64,000 bases of DNA, taken from Pyxidicoccus parkwaysis (GTDB taxonomy: Bacteria > Myxococcota > Myxococcia > Myxococcales > Myxococcaceae). Of the stretch, positions 49,929-59,404 are shown in pieces. The stretch is taken from contig NZ_CP071090.1 in assembly GCF_017301735.1 (NCBI RefSeq), positions 9,476,001 through 9,540,000 of the forward strand, in the 5' to 3' direction. The first letter of the stretch is position 1. Each line of letters opens with the position of its first letter. The notes beneath the pieces are model-generated. The model was given only the letters and a program-made list of their open reading frames with translations, was not told the origin of the DNA and did no database searches. The translations under genes were made by a program, and so were the position numbers.

Positions 49929-50066
49929 GGCGAGTGTCAGGGGGGCGGCCTCATAGCCCAGGGAGCGTCAGTCAGGGAAGCACGGGGGCGTCCAACCCTG
50001 GTAAATGGCCGCCTCACGCCGCAACTTGGGCGCACGGAGGTCCTCTCACGCGTGGGAAGCGCCGGC

Positions 50067-50990
50067 ATGTCCCTCCTCAGGCTCACCTTCCTCGGCACTT
50101 CCGCCGCGCAGCCCACGCTGCACCGCAACCTGTCCGGGCTGGCGGTGAAGGCGGACGCGGACCTGCTCCTCTTCGACTGCGGCGAGGGCAGCCAGCGGCA
50201 GATGGTGCGCTTCGGCACCGGCTTCACCGTGGACGCCGTCTTCTTCACGCACTTCCACGCGGACCACTACCTGGGAATCATCGGCTTCCTGCGCACGCTG
50301 GGGATGATGGGCCGCACGGAACCGGTGCGCCTGTACGGCCCGCCCCCGGCGAAGCGGCTGCTCCACCAGGCCGTGCACCTGGGGCTGGAGTCGCTGGCCT
50401 TCCCCGTCGAAATCCACGAGGTGAAGGACGGGGACGTGGTGCGCAGGAGCGGCTACGCCATCCACGCGGTGGGCGTGGACCACCGCATCAACGCGCTGGC
50501 CTACGCGCTGGTGGAGGATGACCGGCCGGGCCGCTTCAACCTCCAGAAGGCGCGCGAATTGGGCGTGCCGGAGGGCCCCAGCTTCGGGAAGCTGCAGAAG
50601 GGCGAGCCGGTGACGCTGGCGGACGGGCGCGAGGTGAAGCCGGAGGACGTGCTGGGCGCGGCGCGGCCCGGGCGCAGGCTGGTCATCTCTGGGGACACGC
50701 GCCCCTGCGCCTCCGTGGTGAAGGCGGCGAAGGACGCGGACCTGCTGGTGCACGAGTCCACCTTCTCCGACGACGAGCAGGAGCGGGCGCTGGAGACGCG
50801 CCACTCCACGGCGCGCGAGGCGGCGCGCGTGGCGAAGGAGGCGGGGGCGCGGCGGCTGGTGCTCACCCACCTGTCCAGCCGCCACGACACCGACCCCGGG
50901 CGGCTGCTCGCGCAGGCGCGCGAGGAGTACAAGGGGCCGGTGGAGGTGGCCTTCGACGGGCTCACCGTCGAGCTGCCGCTGCGGGACTAG
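50067..50990 (+). CDS. rnz: Ribonuclease Z
   Basis: A 307-residue metallo-beta-lactamase-fold endonuclease that trims tRNA 3' ends. The zinc motif is THFHADHYLG near residue 60, further ligands are HAVGVDH, ISGDT and the C-terminal LTHLSSRH. The opening MSLLRLTFLGTSAAQPT is typical of bacterial RNase Z, and length is normal. It is followed after 3 bp by the stop of a convergent lipoprotein gene without an obvious terminator. Confidence 0.94.
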   Translation: MSLLRLTFLGTSAAQPTLHRNLSGLAVKADADLLLFDCGEGSQRQMVRFGTGFTVDAVFFTHFHADHYLGIIGFLRTLGMMGRTEPVRLYGPPPAKRLLHQAVHLGLESLAFPVEIHEVKDGDVVRRSGYAIHAVGVDHRINALAYALVEDDRPGRFNLQKARELGVPEGPSFGKLQKGEPVTLADGREVKPEDVLGAARPGRRLVISGDTRPCASVVKAAKDADLLVHESTFSDDEQERALETRHSTAREAARVAKEAGARRLVLTHLSSRHDTDPGRLLAQAREEYKGPVEVAFDGLTVELPLRD

Positions 50991-50993
50991 CGG

Positions 50994-51512
50994 CTACTGA
51001 ATCTTGTCCGACTCCGCCTTCAGCGAGGAGGCGGACTCCACGTCCACGCGCTGGAGGAGCTGCCACTCCAGCTCCTCGTCGCGGTTGAAGTTGCCGGTGT
51101 CCGTGCGCGGGCCCGCCTCCTTGCGGTCGCCGGGGCCGGCGTTGTCAGCGCCGCGCGACTCGGTGGAGATGCGCTTCCAGTACTCCAGCGAGCACTGGCC
51201 GGGGCCCTTCTCGATGCCGCGCACGAGGTAGGCCACGTACGTGGTGCCGAGCGAGGACGGGGCGCCCTCCATCTTGTACTCCGTCTGCGCCTCGAAGCCC
51301 TCCTTGCCGGCGCGGAAGGAGTAGCCCTTCTCCTTCAGCAGGGCGACAGCCTGGGGCCACACCTCGCCAATGGGCTTGCGGTAGACGTGCTCGCGGGCCT
51401 TCTCGTGGAGGAAGGCCTCCTTGCGGTGGCCGGCACAGCCAGCGGTGGTGAGGGAGACAGCGGCCAGCAGGAGCAGCGCCGTGGCGCCGCGACGGGTCAA
51501 CGACAGGTTCAT
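50994..51512 (-). CDS. Uncharacterised lipoprotein
   Basis: A 172-residue lipoprotein; ATG 51512 leads into a signal with lipobox TTAGC, which is why the longer ORF upstream is not used. The mature part is one alpha/beta domain (VYRKPIGEVWPQAVALLKEKGYSF) of a type common in bacterial lipoproteins, with a charged C-terminal stretch. It faces rnz and lies about 110 bp downstream of the epoxide hydrolase-like gene. Function unknown. Confidence 0.72.
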   Translation of the reverse strand: MNLSLTRRGATALLLLAAVSLTTAGCAGHRKEAFLHEKAREHVYRKPIGEVWPQAVALLKEKGYSFRAGKEGFEAQTEYKMEGAPSSLGTTYVAYLVRGIEKGPGQCSLEYWKRISTESRGADNAGPGDRKEAGPRTDTGNFNRDEELEWQLLQRVDVESASSLKAESDKIQ

Positions 51513-51585
51513 TCTCAGGACTCCGCGAGAGTAGGCGGTGGGCAACCATCCCTCACCCGCCGCCCCGGCGCCAAGTGCCCGCCAA

Positions 51586-51608
51586 GACAGTTGCCCCAGG
51601 CAACTGTC
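51586..51608 (-). promoter_or_regulatory. Perfect 23-bp dyad
   Basis: GACAGTTGCC (51586-51595) and GGCAACTGTC (51599-51608) pair perfectly with only a 3-base centre. It lies 12 bp past the hydrolase stop and about 75 bp upstream of the lipoprotein start. It may be a terminator hairpin or a protein-binding palindrome. Confidence 0.55.
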
Positions 51609-51620
51609 CATGTCCCACGC

Positions 51621-52517
51621 TCAGCGTGTGGGCTTCCCCAGGTGCTCCAGTAACAGGGATGCCACCTGCGCCGGGGCCTCCAGGGGCGCGAAGTGGCCCA
51701 CGCCGGGGAGGTAGCGGACGTCGGGGGGCTGCGTGAAGTACGGCTCCAGGCCCACCGTGAGCTGCTTGCCCAGCGCGACGTCCTCCTCCGCCCAGATGAG
51801 GCGGAAGGGGGCGCGGATGGGCGGGTAGTGCTGGAGAAGCCTGCGGGCGCCCTTCGGGGTGAAGAGGCCGCGGACGGCCTGCCGGTAGTAGTCCACCGCG
51901 GCGCGCGCCGCGTCCGGGTGGGCGAAGTGGGCCGCGTAGGGCGCCAGCTTCTCGTCCGTCACGCGCGAGGGGTCCACCATGGCCCGGCGAATCATCCGGG
52001 GCACCGCCGCGCCGCCCCGAGCGGACAGCAGGCGCTCGGGCAGCACCGGGAGCTGGAAGAAGAACATGTACCAGGAGCGCGCGAGCTGGGGCGGCCACCA
52101 GATGCGCTTCGCCATGACGGACGGGTGCGGGCAGTTGACGACGGCGAGCCGGTCCACCACGTCCGGGTGCCACGCCGCCACGTGGTAGGCGATGCCGCCG
52201 CCCCAGTCATGCCCCACCAGGTGCACGGGCCGGCCGGGCTGCAGGTAGCGCGCGAGCTGGACGATGTCGCCAGCCAGCGTGTCCATGTCGTAGCCGGACG
52301 CGGGCCGGTCCGTGCCGCCGTAGCCGCGCAGGTCCGGGGCCACCGCGTGGAAGCCGGCGGCGCCCAGCACCGGCAGCACGTCGCGCCAGCTCTCGGACAG
52401 CTCGGGGAAGCCGTGCAGCAGCAGGACGAGCGGGCCCGTGGCGGGGCCCGCCTCCAGCGCCTGCATGCGCAGCGACGGCAGGGGAATGGAGCGTGTGGTG
52501 ATGGGAGTCGAATCCAT
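51621..52517 (-). CDS. Epoxide hydrolase-like alpha/beta hydrolase
   Basis: A 298-residue alpha/beta hydrolase. HGFPE provides the oxyanion region; the nucleophile elbow GHDWGG (near residue 103) has Asp as nucleophile, typical of epoxide hydrolases and haloalkane dehalogenases. A cap domain follows, an Asp in WAEEDVALG is the likely charge-relay acid and VGHFAPLEAP holds the His. ATG 52517 is the first sensible start. The gene is divergent from the rhomboid gene. Confidence 0.9.
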   Translation of the reverse strand: MDSTPITTRSIPLPSLRMQALEAGPATGPLVLLLHGFPELSESWRDVLPVLGAAGFHAVAPDLRGYGGTDRPASGYDMDTLAGDIVQLARYLQPGRPVHLVGHDWGGGIAYHVAAWHPDVVDRLAVVNCPHPSVMAKRIWWPPQLARSWYMFFFQLPVLPERLLSARGGAAVPRMIRRAMVDPSRVTDEKLAPYAAHFAHPDAARAAVDYYRQAVRGLFTPKGARRLLQHYPPIRAPFRLIWAEEDVALGKQLTVGLEPYFTQPPDVRYLPGVGHFAPLEAPAQVASLLLEHLGKPTR

Positions 52518-52646
52518 ACGGGACCGGCACCCTACCCGCGCGCCTCCGGGATGCGAGCGCTTCGTGGCGCCATGCGTCGAGCGCCGCACACCGGTGGCCA
52601 TTCGCGTGCTCCGCGGGGAAAGCCATGCACATGATGGGAGCCAGCG

Positions 52647-53423
52647 ATGATTCCCATCAGCGACGACAACCCGACCCTGCGCACCCCCGTGGTGACGTAC
52701 CTGCTGCTCGGCGCCATCCTCTTCACCTGGGTGGTCATCCAGGGCGCGGGGCTGGATGAAGTCAAGCTGGCCGAGAGCCTGTGCTCCTTCGCCCTGGTGC
52801 CGGCGAAGCTGGCCGGCCTGCTGCCCGCCGGCTCCATCCTGAAGCTGGGAGACGGGCTGTCGTGCGGCATCACCGACCCGGTGCTCGACAAGCTCACCCC
52901 GCTCACCTCCATGTTCCTGCATGGCGGGTGGATGCACCTCATCGGCAACTGCCTCTTCTTCTGGGTCTTCGGCAACAACGTCGAGGACAGCATGGGGCGC
53001 TTCCGCTTCCTCGTGTTCTACTTGGCGTGCGGCCTGGCCGCGGCGGGAGCGCACGTGCTGGTGGACCCCACGTCCACCGTGCCCACGGTGGGAGCCTCCG
53101 GCGCCATCTCCGGCATCATGGGCGCCTACCTCGTGCTCTACCCGCGCGTGCGCGTGAACCTGCTGTTCGTCATCTTCATCTTCATCCGAATCATCCCGGT
53201 GCCCGCCTGGGCGGTGCTGCTGTGGTGGTTCGCGGTGCAGGTCATCAGCGGCCTGCCGCAGTTGATGTCGATGCAGGAGGTGGAGGTGTCCGGCGGCGTG
53301 GCCGTCTGGGCGCACGTGGGCGGCTTCGTGGCCGGCGTGGTGCTCATCAAGCTGTTCCAGAACCCGCGCTACACCACGCAGCGCGCCTCGTGGCGGCACC
53401 GACTGCACCCGGACCACCCATAG
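52647..53423 (+). CDS. Rhomboid intramembrane serine protease
   Basis: A 258-residue protein with about six membrane helices. Catalytic Ser is in GASGAISG (near residue 151) and His in WAHVGGF (near 222). HGGWMHLIGNCLFFWVFG is the conserved membrane loop with its Asn. It cleaves membrane-anchored substrates within the bilayer. Substrates are unknown; the many lipoprotein and membrane genes nearby are not evidence of a link. Confidence 0.93.
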   Translation: MIPISDDNPTLRTPVVTYLLLGAILFTWVVIQGAGLDEVKLAESLCSFALVPAKLAGLLPAGSILKLGDGLSCGITDPVLDKLTPLTSMFLHGGWMHLIGNCLFFWVFGNNVEDSMGRFRFLVFYLACGLAAAGAHVLVDPTSTVPTVGASGAISGIMGAYLVLYPRVRVNLLFVIFIFIRIIPVPAWAVLLWWFAVQVISGLPQLMSMQEVEVSGGVAVWAHVGGFVAGVVLIKLFQNPRYTTQRASWRHRLHPDHP

Positions 53424-53623
53424 AGGCACGGCGGCGCACGGCGACGCACCGCGCCGCATCCAGCGCAATCACAGACAGGCGTGGGCCGGCGTGCAATGCC
53501 TTACAGAGACCGCGGCCGCCTGCCCGCGCGGCAAGTTGCTGGCTCCGCACCGCCGAGTTGCGCCAGAGTGCCCGCGCCCCGTCCCACGTCCGGGGTGGGC
53601 CTTGCAGGCAGGTGCGAGACACG

Positions 53624-55324
53624 ATGCTGCGACGAATCGGCGGACTCTTCGGTGCGGTGCTCCTTCTCACGGGCCTGGCTGGCTGCGCCAGGCGCGGGCC
53701 GGAGGCGGGCGGTGGCGCGGCCCAGGCCTCGGGCACCACGGTGTACGTGGCCGCGCGCGTGCGGACGCTGGACGCGGACAAGCCGGTGGTGACGGCGCTC
53801 GCGGTGCGCGACGGCAAGGTGCTGGCCACGGGCACCAAGGATGAAGTGCTGGCCGCGGCCGGCGCGGACGCGCGCGTGGTGGACCTGGGCGACGCCACGG
53901 TGGTGCCCGGCCTCACCGACGCGCACGGCCACCTGGCGGGCCTGGGCAGCGGCCTGGTGACGGTGGACCTGGAGGGCGCGGACACCAAGGCGGAGACGGT
54001 GGCGCGCGTCGCCGCGGCCACCCACGCGGCGTACCAGGGCGAGTGGCTCATCGGCCGGGGGTGGGACCAGAACGACTGGCCGGAGAAGGCCTTCCCCACG
54101 CGGCAGGATTTGGACGCGAAGTACCCCACCACGCCGGTGGCGCTGGGCCGCGTGGACGGGCACGCGCTGTGGGTCAACAGCGAGGCGCTCAAGCGCGCGA
54201 AGATTACGCGTGACACGAAGGACCCGGCGGGCGGGCGCATCCTCCGGGGGCCGGACGGCGAGCCCACCGGCATCCTCGTGGACAACGCCATGGACCTGGT
54301 GGAGGCCGTCATGTCTCCGCCCACCGAGGCCCAGCACGCGGCGCGCATGAGGGCGGCGCTGGAGCGCTGCGCCCAGGCGGGCCTCACCGGCGTGCACGAC
54401 GCGGGCATGGACCTGCGCACCTTCCGCCTCCTCCAGAAGTGGGACGCGGAGGGCACGCTGCCTTTGCGCATCTACGTCATGGCGGACGGCCGCACGTCCG
54501 ACTACGAGACGTACCTGAAGGACGGCCCCTTCCAGGGGAAGATGCTCACCCTGCGCGCGGTGAAGTTCAGCATGGACGGCGCGCTGGGCAGCCGGGGCGC
54601 CGCGCTCCACCAGGACTACAGCGACGAGCCCGGCCACCGGGGCCTGCTCCTGCTCTCTCCCGAGGAGTACGAGCGGCGCGTCACCGCCTTCATGGGCAAG
54701 GGCTTCCAGGTGTGCACGCACGCCATTGGAGACAGGGCGAACACCATCGTGTTGGACACGCTCACCCGTGCGGCCGCGGCCACCGGGACGAAGGACGGCC
54801 GGCACCGCGTGGAGCACGCGCAGGTGATGCGCCTGGAGGACATCGACCGGCTGGGCAGGGAGGGCTTCATCGCCAGCGTGCAGCCCACCCACGCCACCAG
54901 CGACATGCCGTGGGCCGAGGCGCGCGTGGGCCCGGAGCGCATCCGCGGCGCGTATGCGTGGCAGCGACTGAAGGCATCCGGCGCGGTGCTCGCGCTGGGC
55001 AGTGACTTCCCGGTGGAGCGCCCGGACGTGCTCGGCGGGCTGTACGCCGCGCGCACGCGGCAGGACGTGAAGGGCCAGCCCGCGGCGGGCTGGTACCCGG
55101 ACCAGCGACTGAGCGGCCAGGAGGCACTGGAGGGCTTCACCGTGGGCGCCGCCTACGCCTCCTTCGCGGAAGCCCAGCGCGGCCGCCTGAAGCCGGGCAT
55201 GGACGCGGACTTCGTCGCGCTGTCGGTGGACCCGGTGGACGCGCCCGCTTCCCAGCTGCCCGGCGCTCACGTGCGCCTCACGGTGGTGGCCGGCGCTGAA
55301 GTCTTCCGCGCCCCGGGCACCTGA
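53624..55324 (+). CDS. Amidohydrolase lipoprotein
   Basis: A 566-residue amidohydrolase (YtcJ-like) with lipobox GLAGC (near residue 21). The metal-binding DAHGHL, the VKFSMDGALGSRGA segment, THAIGD, RVEHAQ and LALGSDFPVE motifs are in order. Such enzymes hydrolyse amide or ring C-N bonds, with no substrate assignable. Extracytoplasmic location as a lipoprotein is notable but known in myxobacteria. It follows the rhomboid gene by 200 bp and is probably transcribed separately. Confidence 0.9.
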   Translation: MLRRIGGLFGAVLLLTGLAGCARRGPEAGGGAAQASGTTVYVAARVRTLDADKPVVTALAVRDGKVLATGTKDEVLAAAGADARVVDLGDATVVPGLTDAHGHLAGLGSGLVTVDLEGADTKAETVARVAAATHAAYQGEWLIGRGWDQNDWPEKAFPTRQDLDAKYPTTPVALGRVDGHALWVNSEALKRAKITRDTKDPAGGRILRGPDGEPTGILVDNAMDLVEAVMSPPTEAQHAARMRAALERCAQAGLTGVHDAGMDLRTFRLLQKWDAEGTLPLRIYVMADGRTSDYETYLKDGPFQGKMLTLRAVKFSMDGALGSRGAALHQDYSDEPGHRGLLLLSPEEYERRVTAFMGKGFQVCTHAIGDRANTIVLDTLTRAAAATGTKDGRHRVEHAQVMRLEDIDRLGREGFIASVQPTHATSDMPWAEARVGPERIRGAYAWQRLKASGAVLALGSDFPVERPDVLGGLYAARTRQDVKGQPAAGWYPDQRLSGQEALEGFTVGAAYASFAEAQRGRLKPGMDADFVALSVDPVDAPASQLPGAHVRLTVVAGAEVFRAPGT

Positions 55325-55635
55325 GCCACTCCGGAATGCAGTGACGTGTTTCACTGTCTGTCTTTCCGGCCGGTGTTACGTGTATTCTCAGGCACGGGCC
55401 GGAAAGGCAGTCACACTGTAGTGTTGCAGCGCAGCGGCCAGAAACCCGGGGATAAACTGAGAGCAACGTCAGGCTTCGACGCGATTCCAGAGTGGGGACA
55501 CCCGGTTGCAGCACGCCTGAAGAGTTCACGGCCAGCTATTTTCGCTGGCTTGCAGGGTGACCTAGCATACAGATTCATCGCCTACTCCGGTCAGGCCAAC
55601 CCGGCCTCATCGGTGGGCGCGGGGGGCAGCGAGTC
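55325..55635. other. Intergenic region with spaced inverted repeat
   Basis: The 311-base gap contains CTTTCCGGCC (55362-55371) and GGCCGGAAAG (55397-55406), a perfect 10-bp inverted repeat with a 25-base spacer, which may be a weak terminator or an operator. No gene is seen. Confidence 0.45.
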
Positions 55636-56205
55636 GTGACATCTTCACTGTCTGGGGTGCATTACAAAGGCTTCACCGTCCAGAACCTGCTCGCCTATGT
55701 GCATGAGCGGTTTGGCGAGGAGACGGCGCGCCTGGCAGTCGAGTCGCTTTCAGCGGAGCTGCGGCCGCACACGGACCCGCGCACGACGCTCGCGGTGGGC
55801 TGGGTGCCGGTGGAGGCGTACTTCGGAATCGTGCAGCACGTGGTGGACCAGCACTTCGAGGGCAAGGCCGCGGGCGCGCAGACGATTGGCTACGAAGTCA
55901 CGCTGCGCGACATCCACTCCATCTTCAAGATGGTGCTGCGCTTCACCACGCCCAACATGGTGCTCGGCATGGCGAGGCGCATGTGGCGCTCGTACTGCGA
56001 CCAGGGCGAGCTGCTGCACTCGGATGAGAACGGCATGGGCGTGCTGACGCTGCGCCAGTTCTCGTACCAGACGCCGGTGTCGCTCAACGAGCTGGCCGGC
56101 GGCTTCAAGGCCTACCTGGAGTGCTCCAGCGCGAAGAACCCGCGCGTGGAGGTCATCGCTCCCGCGGCCGACGGCGCCCTGCGCTGGCGCATCTCCTCCG
56201 GGTAG
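55636..56205 (+). CDS. Soluble protein, possibly DUF2378/TIGR02265-related
   Basis: A 189-residue soluble protein from GTG 55636. Features include a helix-rich N-terminus (VQNLLAYVHERFGEETARL), VEAYFGIVQHVVDQHF with a His pair and a C-terminal beta segment. This layout recalls DUF2378/TIGR02265 proteins such as the one at 41221-41778, but conserved words differ, so the relation is a guess. It has no signal sequence and is monocistronic. Confidence 0.6.
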   Translation: MTSSLSGVHYKGFTVQNLLAYVHERFGEETARLAVESLSAELRPHTDPRTTLAVGWVPVEAYFGIVQHVVDQHFEGKAAGAQTIGYEVTLRDIHSIFKMVLRFTTPNMVLGMARRMWRSYCDQGELLHSDENGMGVLTLRQFSYQTPVSLNELAGGFKAYLECSSAKNPRVEVIAPAADGALRWRISSG

Positions 56206-56422
56206 CTGCCGGCCGCATCACCCCACACCCGCGTTCTTGTAGGCGCTGCCCACACCCGAACCGTCACGCCCCTGCACCGGAGGCGTGACGGCGGCGCCAA
56301 CAATGATGACTACAGCGCAGTTGAAGCGTTGCGGCTTGAACGCGAGGCTCGGGGTGTGGCACACGCGCGCCACCCTTCCGGACCGGCCGACGTTCCGAGA
56401 TCCACACCCCAGGAAGTGCGCA

Positions 56423-57223
56423 ATGCTTCGCAAGCGGTGGCAGTCGTGGCGGGTGCTCCCCGCGCTATTCCTGTGCGGCTGTGGCGGCCCCATGCTGGAT
56501 GGGGACGGAGCGCTGCCGACCGGTGAGAGCGCGCAGCACGCGCTGTACGCGCCGCATGCCCCCGCCAGCGGCAACGTCCTGGACGGCACCGCGTACATGG
56601 GCCGCGTGGAGCTGGGCGGCGCGGTGCAGACGCGCTTCACGGCGAACCCGCAGTACCTCTCCTTCGGCTTCAGCGTGCGTCCCGGCGCGCAGGTGCGGCT
56701 GGAAGTCACGCACCTGGGCAGCAGCCCCAACCTGGATACGGCCCTGTTCGTGTACGGCCCGCGCCACGCGGACGGCAGCTATGGCGGCACGGTGCTCGCG
56801 CAGGACGACGACGCGGGCTACGGGCAGCTCAGCCAGGTGGACGCGCTCGCGCTCGCGCAGGGCGGCGACTACCTCGCGGTGGTGAGCAGCGGCACCGGTG
56901 CGGGCAAGCAGTTCCGCCTGCAACTGGATTGCGCGAATGGCGCCTGCGCCCCCGTGGTGGACCCGGCGCTGTACCGCCGCTGTGACTTGGACGTGGCGCT
57001 GCCCATCAAGGAGTGCGTCGAGGGCACGGTGAACGAGTACGGCGTGTCCCTGGCGGATGCGTACGACAGCTGCACCGGCCCGGATGACGCGCACGCCTTC
57101 TACCGTGAGGCGTGCAACGCCGGAGGCAACGTGCCCGCGTGGTGCGAGGGCGGCGAGGCCCAGTTCACCCTGCGGATGTGGCCCGTGTGCCAGGACCACT
57201 TCCTGCACGACTACGGGCTTTGA
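56423..57223 (+). CDS. Lipoprotein with pre-peptidase-like beta domain
   Basis: A 266-residue lipoprotein: ATG 56423 with AGGAAG upstream and lipobox LFLCGC. The mature domain (about 50-180, with VRLEVTHLGSSPNLDTALFVYGP and AQDDDAGYGQLSQVD) is a jelly-roll typical of bacterial pre-peptidase C-terminal-type domains. A Cys-rich C-terminus (CNAGGNVPAWCEGG) follows. It is probably a cell-surface binding protein; role unknown. Confidence 0.75.
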   Translation: MLRKRWQSWRVLPALFLCGCGGPMLDGDGALPTGESAQHALYAPHAPASGNVLDGTAYMGRVELGGAVQTRFTANPQYLSFGFSVRPGAQVRLEVTHLGSSPNLDTALFVYGPRHADGSYGGTVLAQDDDAGYGQLSQVDALALAQGGDYLAVVSSGTGAGKQFRLQLDCANGACAPVVDPALYRRCDLDVALPIKECVEGTVNEYGVSLADAYDSCTGPDDAHAFYREACNAGGNVPAWCEGGEAQFTLRMWPVCQDHFLHDYGL

Positions 57224-57224
57224 G

Positions 57225-57284
57225 AGCCCGGCCCATGTGAGCCGGGCTTTGAGCGCGCCCGGCTCACGTGACACCACGTGAGCC
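57225..57284. terminator. Two adjacent hairpins between convergent genes
   Basis: AGCCCGGC/GCCGGGCT (57225-57232, 57241-57248), then GGCTCACGTG/CACGTGAGCC (57261-57270, 57275-57284), both perfect. They separate the lipoprotein gene from the convergent DUF4139 gene and are likely a bidirectional terminator. Confidence 0.75.
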
Positions 57285-57302
57285 TTGGAGCCCGGCCCGT
57301 GG

Positions 57303-59303
57303 CTACAGCTCCGCCGTGTAGCTGATGGACTGGATGCGGCGGTTGAGCTCGTCCTGCGCGGACTGGCGCTCCTTCAGCAGCCGCTCCAGCTCGCGGCCGA
57401 TGGCCTCCAGCCGGTCCTCCTGCTCGTTGAGCTTCGCCACGAAGCGCTCCGCCAGCTCGCGCTGGGACGCGCCGCTCTTGAGCGACTCGATGTTGGAGCG
57501 GATGCGCTCCTGGTCCTTGAAGAGCTGCTCGCGCTCGGCGGTGAGGCGCTGCTCGTCTCGCGACAGCGCCTGCACGCGCTCGCGCAGGGCCACCACCTCG
57601 CGCAGCGCGTCCGCCACCTGCCGGTCGATGTAGCGCGACGACACGAAGTACGTCACCTCGTCCAGGCCCACGTTGGAGATGAGGTACTGGCGCTGCCCGC
57701 GCGTGCGCTCGGCCACCACCAGCTCGTCCTGCGTGCCCGGGGCCAGCTCGCGCTTGAAGCGCCAGAAGCCGTCCGTCGTCTCCGCGGGCTCCGGCGCGTC
57801 CTTCATCAGCTCCCAGCCCGTGCGCGGGTGCTCCAGGAAGAGGACCTGCGGCCGGGGCGCCTTGTTGCGCACGAGGTACTTCGTCTGCCGCACGTGGAAG
57901 TACTCCACCACCAGCGTGCCGCGCGTCACCACCGCGCGGAACACCGGCCCGTCCTCCATCTTGTCCTCCACCGACACCACGCACCCCAGCTCCACCGCGT
58001 ACGGCACGAAGCGCCTGTCATTGGGCTTCATCGTGTCCAGCATCGCCTCGCCCACGTAGCGCTCGTCCTCGGACACCGTCACCGGGCCGCCCTCCAGCGT
58101 CAGGCCCGTGGTGTTCTTCAGCTCGATGCACGCCATGGGGTTCTTCTCGCGCGTGGCGCGGTTGTAGAGGAGCACGCGGCGGCCCTCGAAGGGCTTGTGG
58201 AGGATGGGCACCAGCGCGCTCTGGTTGCGGTGCACCGTCACCGGCCGGTCCACGCCGTACTCGAAGAGGTCGCCCACCTCCTTCGTCAGCGTCGTCACCG
58301 CCATGCTCTGCTCCAGCGCCTCGCGCAGCCGGGGACCTCCCGTCGCGGGCGCTCCGACAAGCGCCTTCTCCGCGCGGGCCCTGCGCGGCGCCCCGGGTGC
58401 CATGGCCGGCGCGGGCGGCGGCGGACCCGCCACGGCCACCGCGCTCATCATGTCCATGGCGCCGCCGAAGGCCTCCTCCGGAATCACCGGCGCGGCGGCG
58501 GCCTCCGTCTTCACCTCCACCACCGGGCGCTTCATGTAGCGGGGGTTGTAGAGGTCGTGCACGAAGGACACCGGCAGCCCGGCGATGAGCGACAGCCGCA
58601 CGTCCACCCAGTCCTCGTCACCGGTGTTGTCCACCAGCGCCCAGCCCTGGAGCAGCGGCGCCTCGCCCTCGTCCAGGAGGATGCGGTAGCTCGTCTTCCA
58701 CACCGGCGACTCCACCACGTAGCTGACGAACAGCTCGCGCTCGCCCTGGCCCGAGGTGAGGATGGCCATGCGCTTGCTGTCCTTCTTGTACGAGGACAGC
58801 ACCGTGGCCAGGTAGAACTCCAAGTCCTTGCGCACCGCCTCGTCGAGGAACTCCAGCTCGGAGATTTCCAGCACGTCGAAGGTGCGCAGCGCGCCGCCCA
58901 CCAGCAGCGACAGGAATGGCCGCACCACGCTCGTCTCGCCCGCCGCCACCGCCAGCGAGTCCAGGCCGATGATGGAGCCCTCCACCTGACCGCCGCCCAC
59001 GCGCGCCCGCACGCGCGCGCCCTTGATTTGCCCCAGCAGCGCCGTGAGGCTGCCGTCCGCCGGAATGCGGATGGTGGCCTCCGCCAGCAGTTGCTCCAGC
59101 GGCTTGGTGGAGTCGTAGCTCACCGCCGACACCGAGCCGCCCGACAAGTCCAGCACCGTGAGGGACTTCAGCACGTCGTTCATGTCGCGCGCCTTGAAGT
59201 CCAGGTTCAGCGTGTCGCTGCCGCTGACCTTTCCGCGGCGCTCGAAATAGCCGACGCCATGCTTGTAGAGGACGACGCGGCGGATGGGCAGGTTGGTGGG
59301 CAT
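57303..59303 (-). CDS. DUF4139 protein
   Basis: A 666-residue protein from ATG 59303 (MPTNLPIRRVVLYKHGVGYF). It resembles DUF4139/mucoidy-inhibitor-A-like proteins: N-terminal beta domain, central DUF4139 (SYVVESPVWKTSYRILLDEGEAPLLQGWALVDN) and an Ala/Pro-rich loop (about 275-330). The C-terminal coiled coil (about 580-660) is full of Gln/Arg/Glu heptads. No signal sequence is evident, so the location is unclear. It is divergent from the next lipoprotein gene. Confidence 0.85.
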   Translation of the reverse strand: MPTNLPIRRVVLYKHGVGYFERRGKVSGSDTLNLDFKARDMNDVLKSLTVLDLSGGSVSAVSYDSTKPLEQLLAEATIRIPADGSLTALLGQIKGARVRARVGGGQVEGSIIGLDSLAVAAGETSVVRPFLSLLVGGALRTFDVLEISELEFLDEAVRKDLEFYLATVLSSYKKDSKRMAILTSGQGERELFVSYVVESPVWKTSYRILLDEGEAPLLQGWALVDNTGDEDWVDVRLSLIAGLPVSFVHDLYNPRYMKRPVVEVKTEAAAAPVIPEEAFGGAMDMMSAVAVAGPPPPAPAMAPGAPRRARAEKALVGAPATGGPRLREALEQSMAVTTLTKEVGDLFEYGVDRPVTVHRNQSALVPILHKPFEGRRVLLYNRATREKNPMACIELKNTTGLTLEGGPVTVSEDERYVGEAMLDTMKPNDRRFVPYAVELGCVVSVEDKMEDGPVFRAVVTRGTLVVEYFHVRQTKYLVRNKAPRPQVLFLEHPRTGWELMKDAPEPAETTDGFWRFKRELAPGTQDELVVAERTRGQRQYLISNVGLDEVTYFVSSRYIDRQVADALREVVALRERVQALSRDEQRLTAEREQLFKDQERIRSNIESLKSGASQRELAERFVAKLNEQEDRLEAIGRELERLLKERQSAQDELNRRIQSISYTAEL

Positions 59304-59404
59304 GAGGCGCGTGACTCCGAATTGTTTTGGGGACGGCCAGCGCCCCCGGTGTATCAAGCCCCGCCTGGGGTCGCGCAATGCCGACCCCCTACGAGGACTC
59401 CCGT

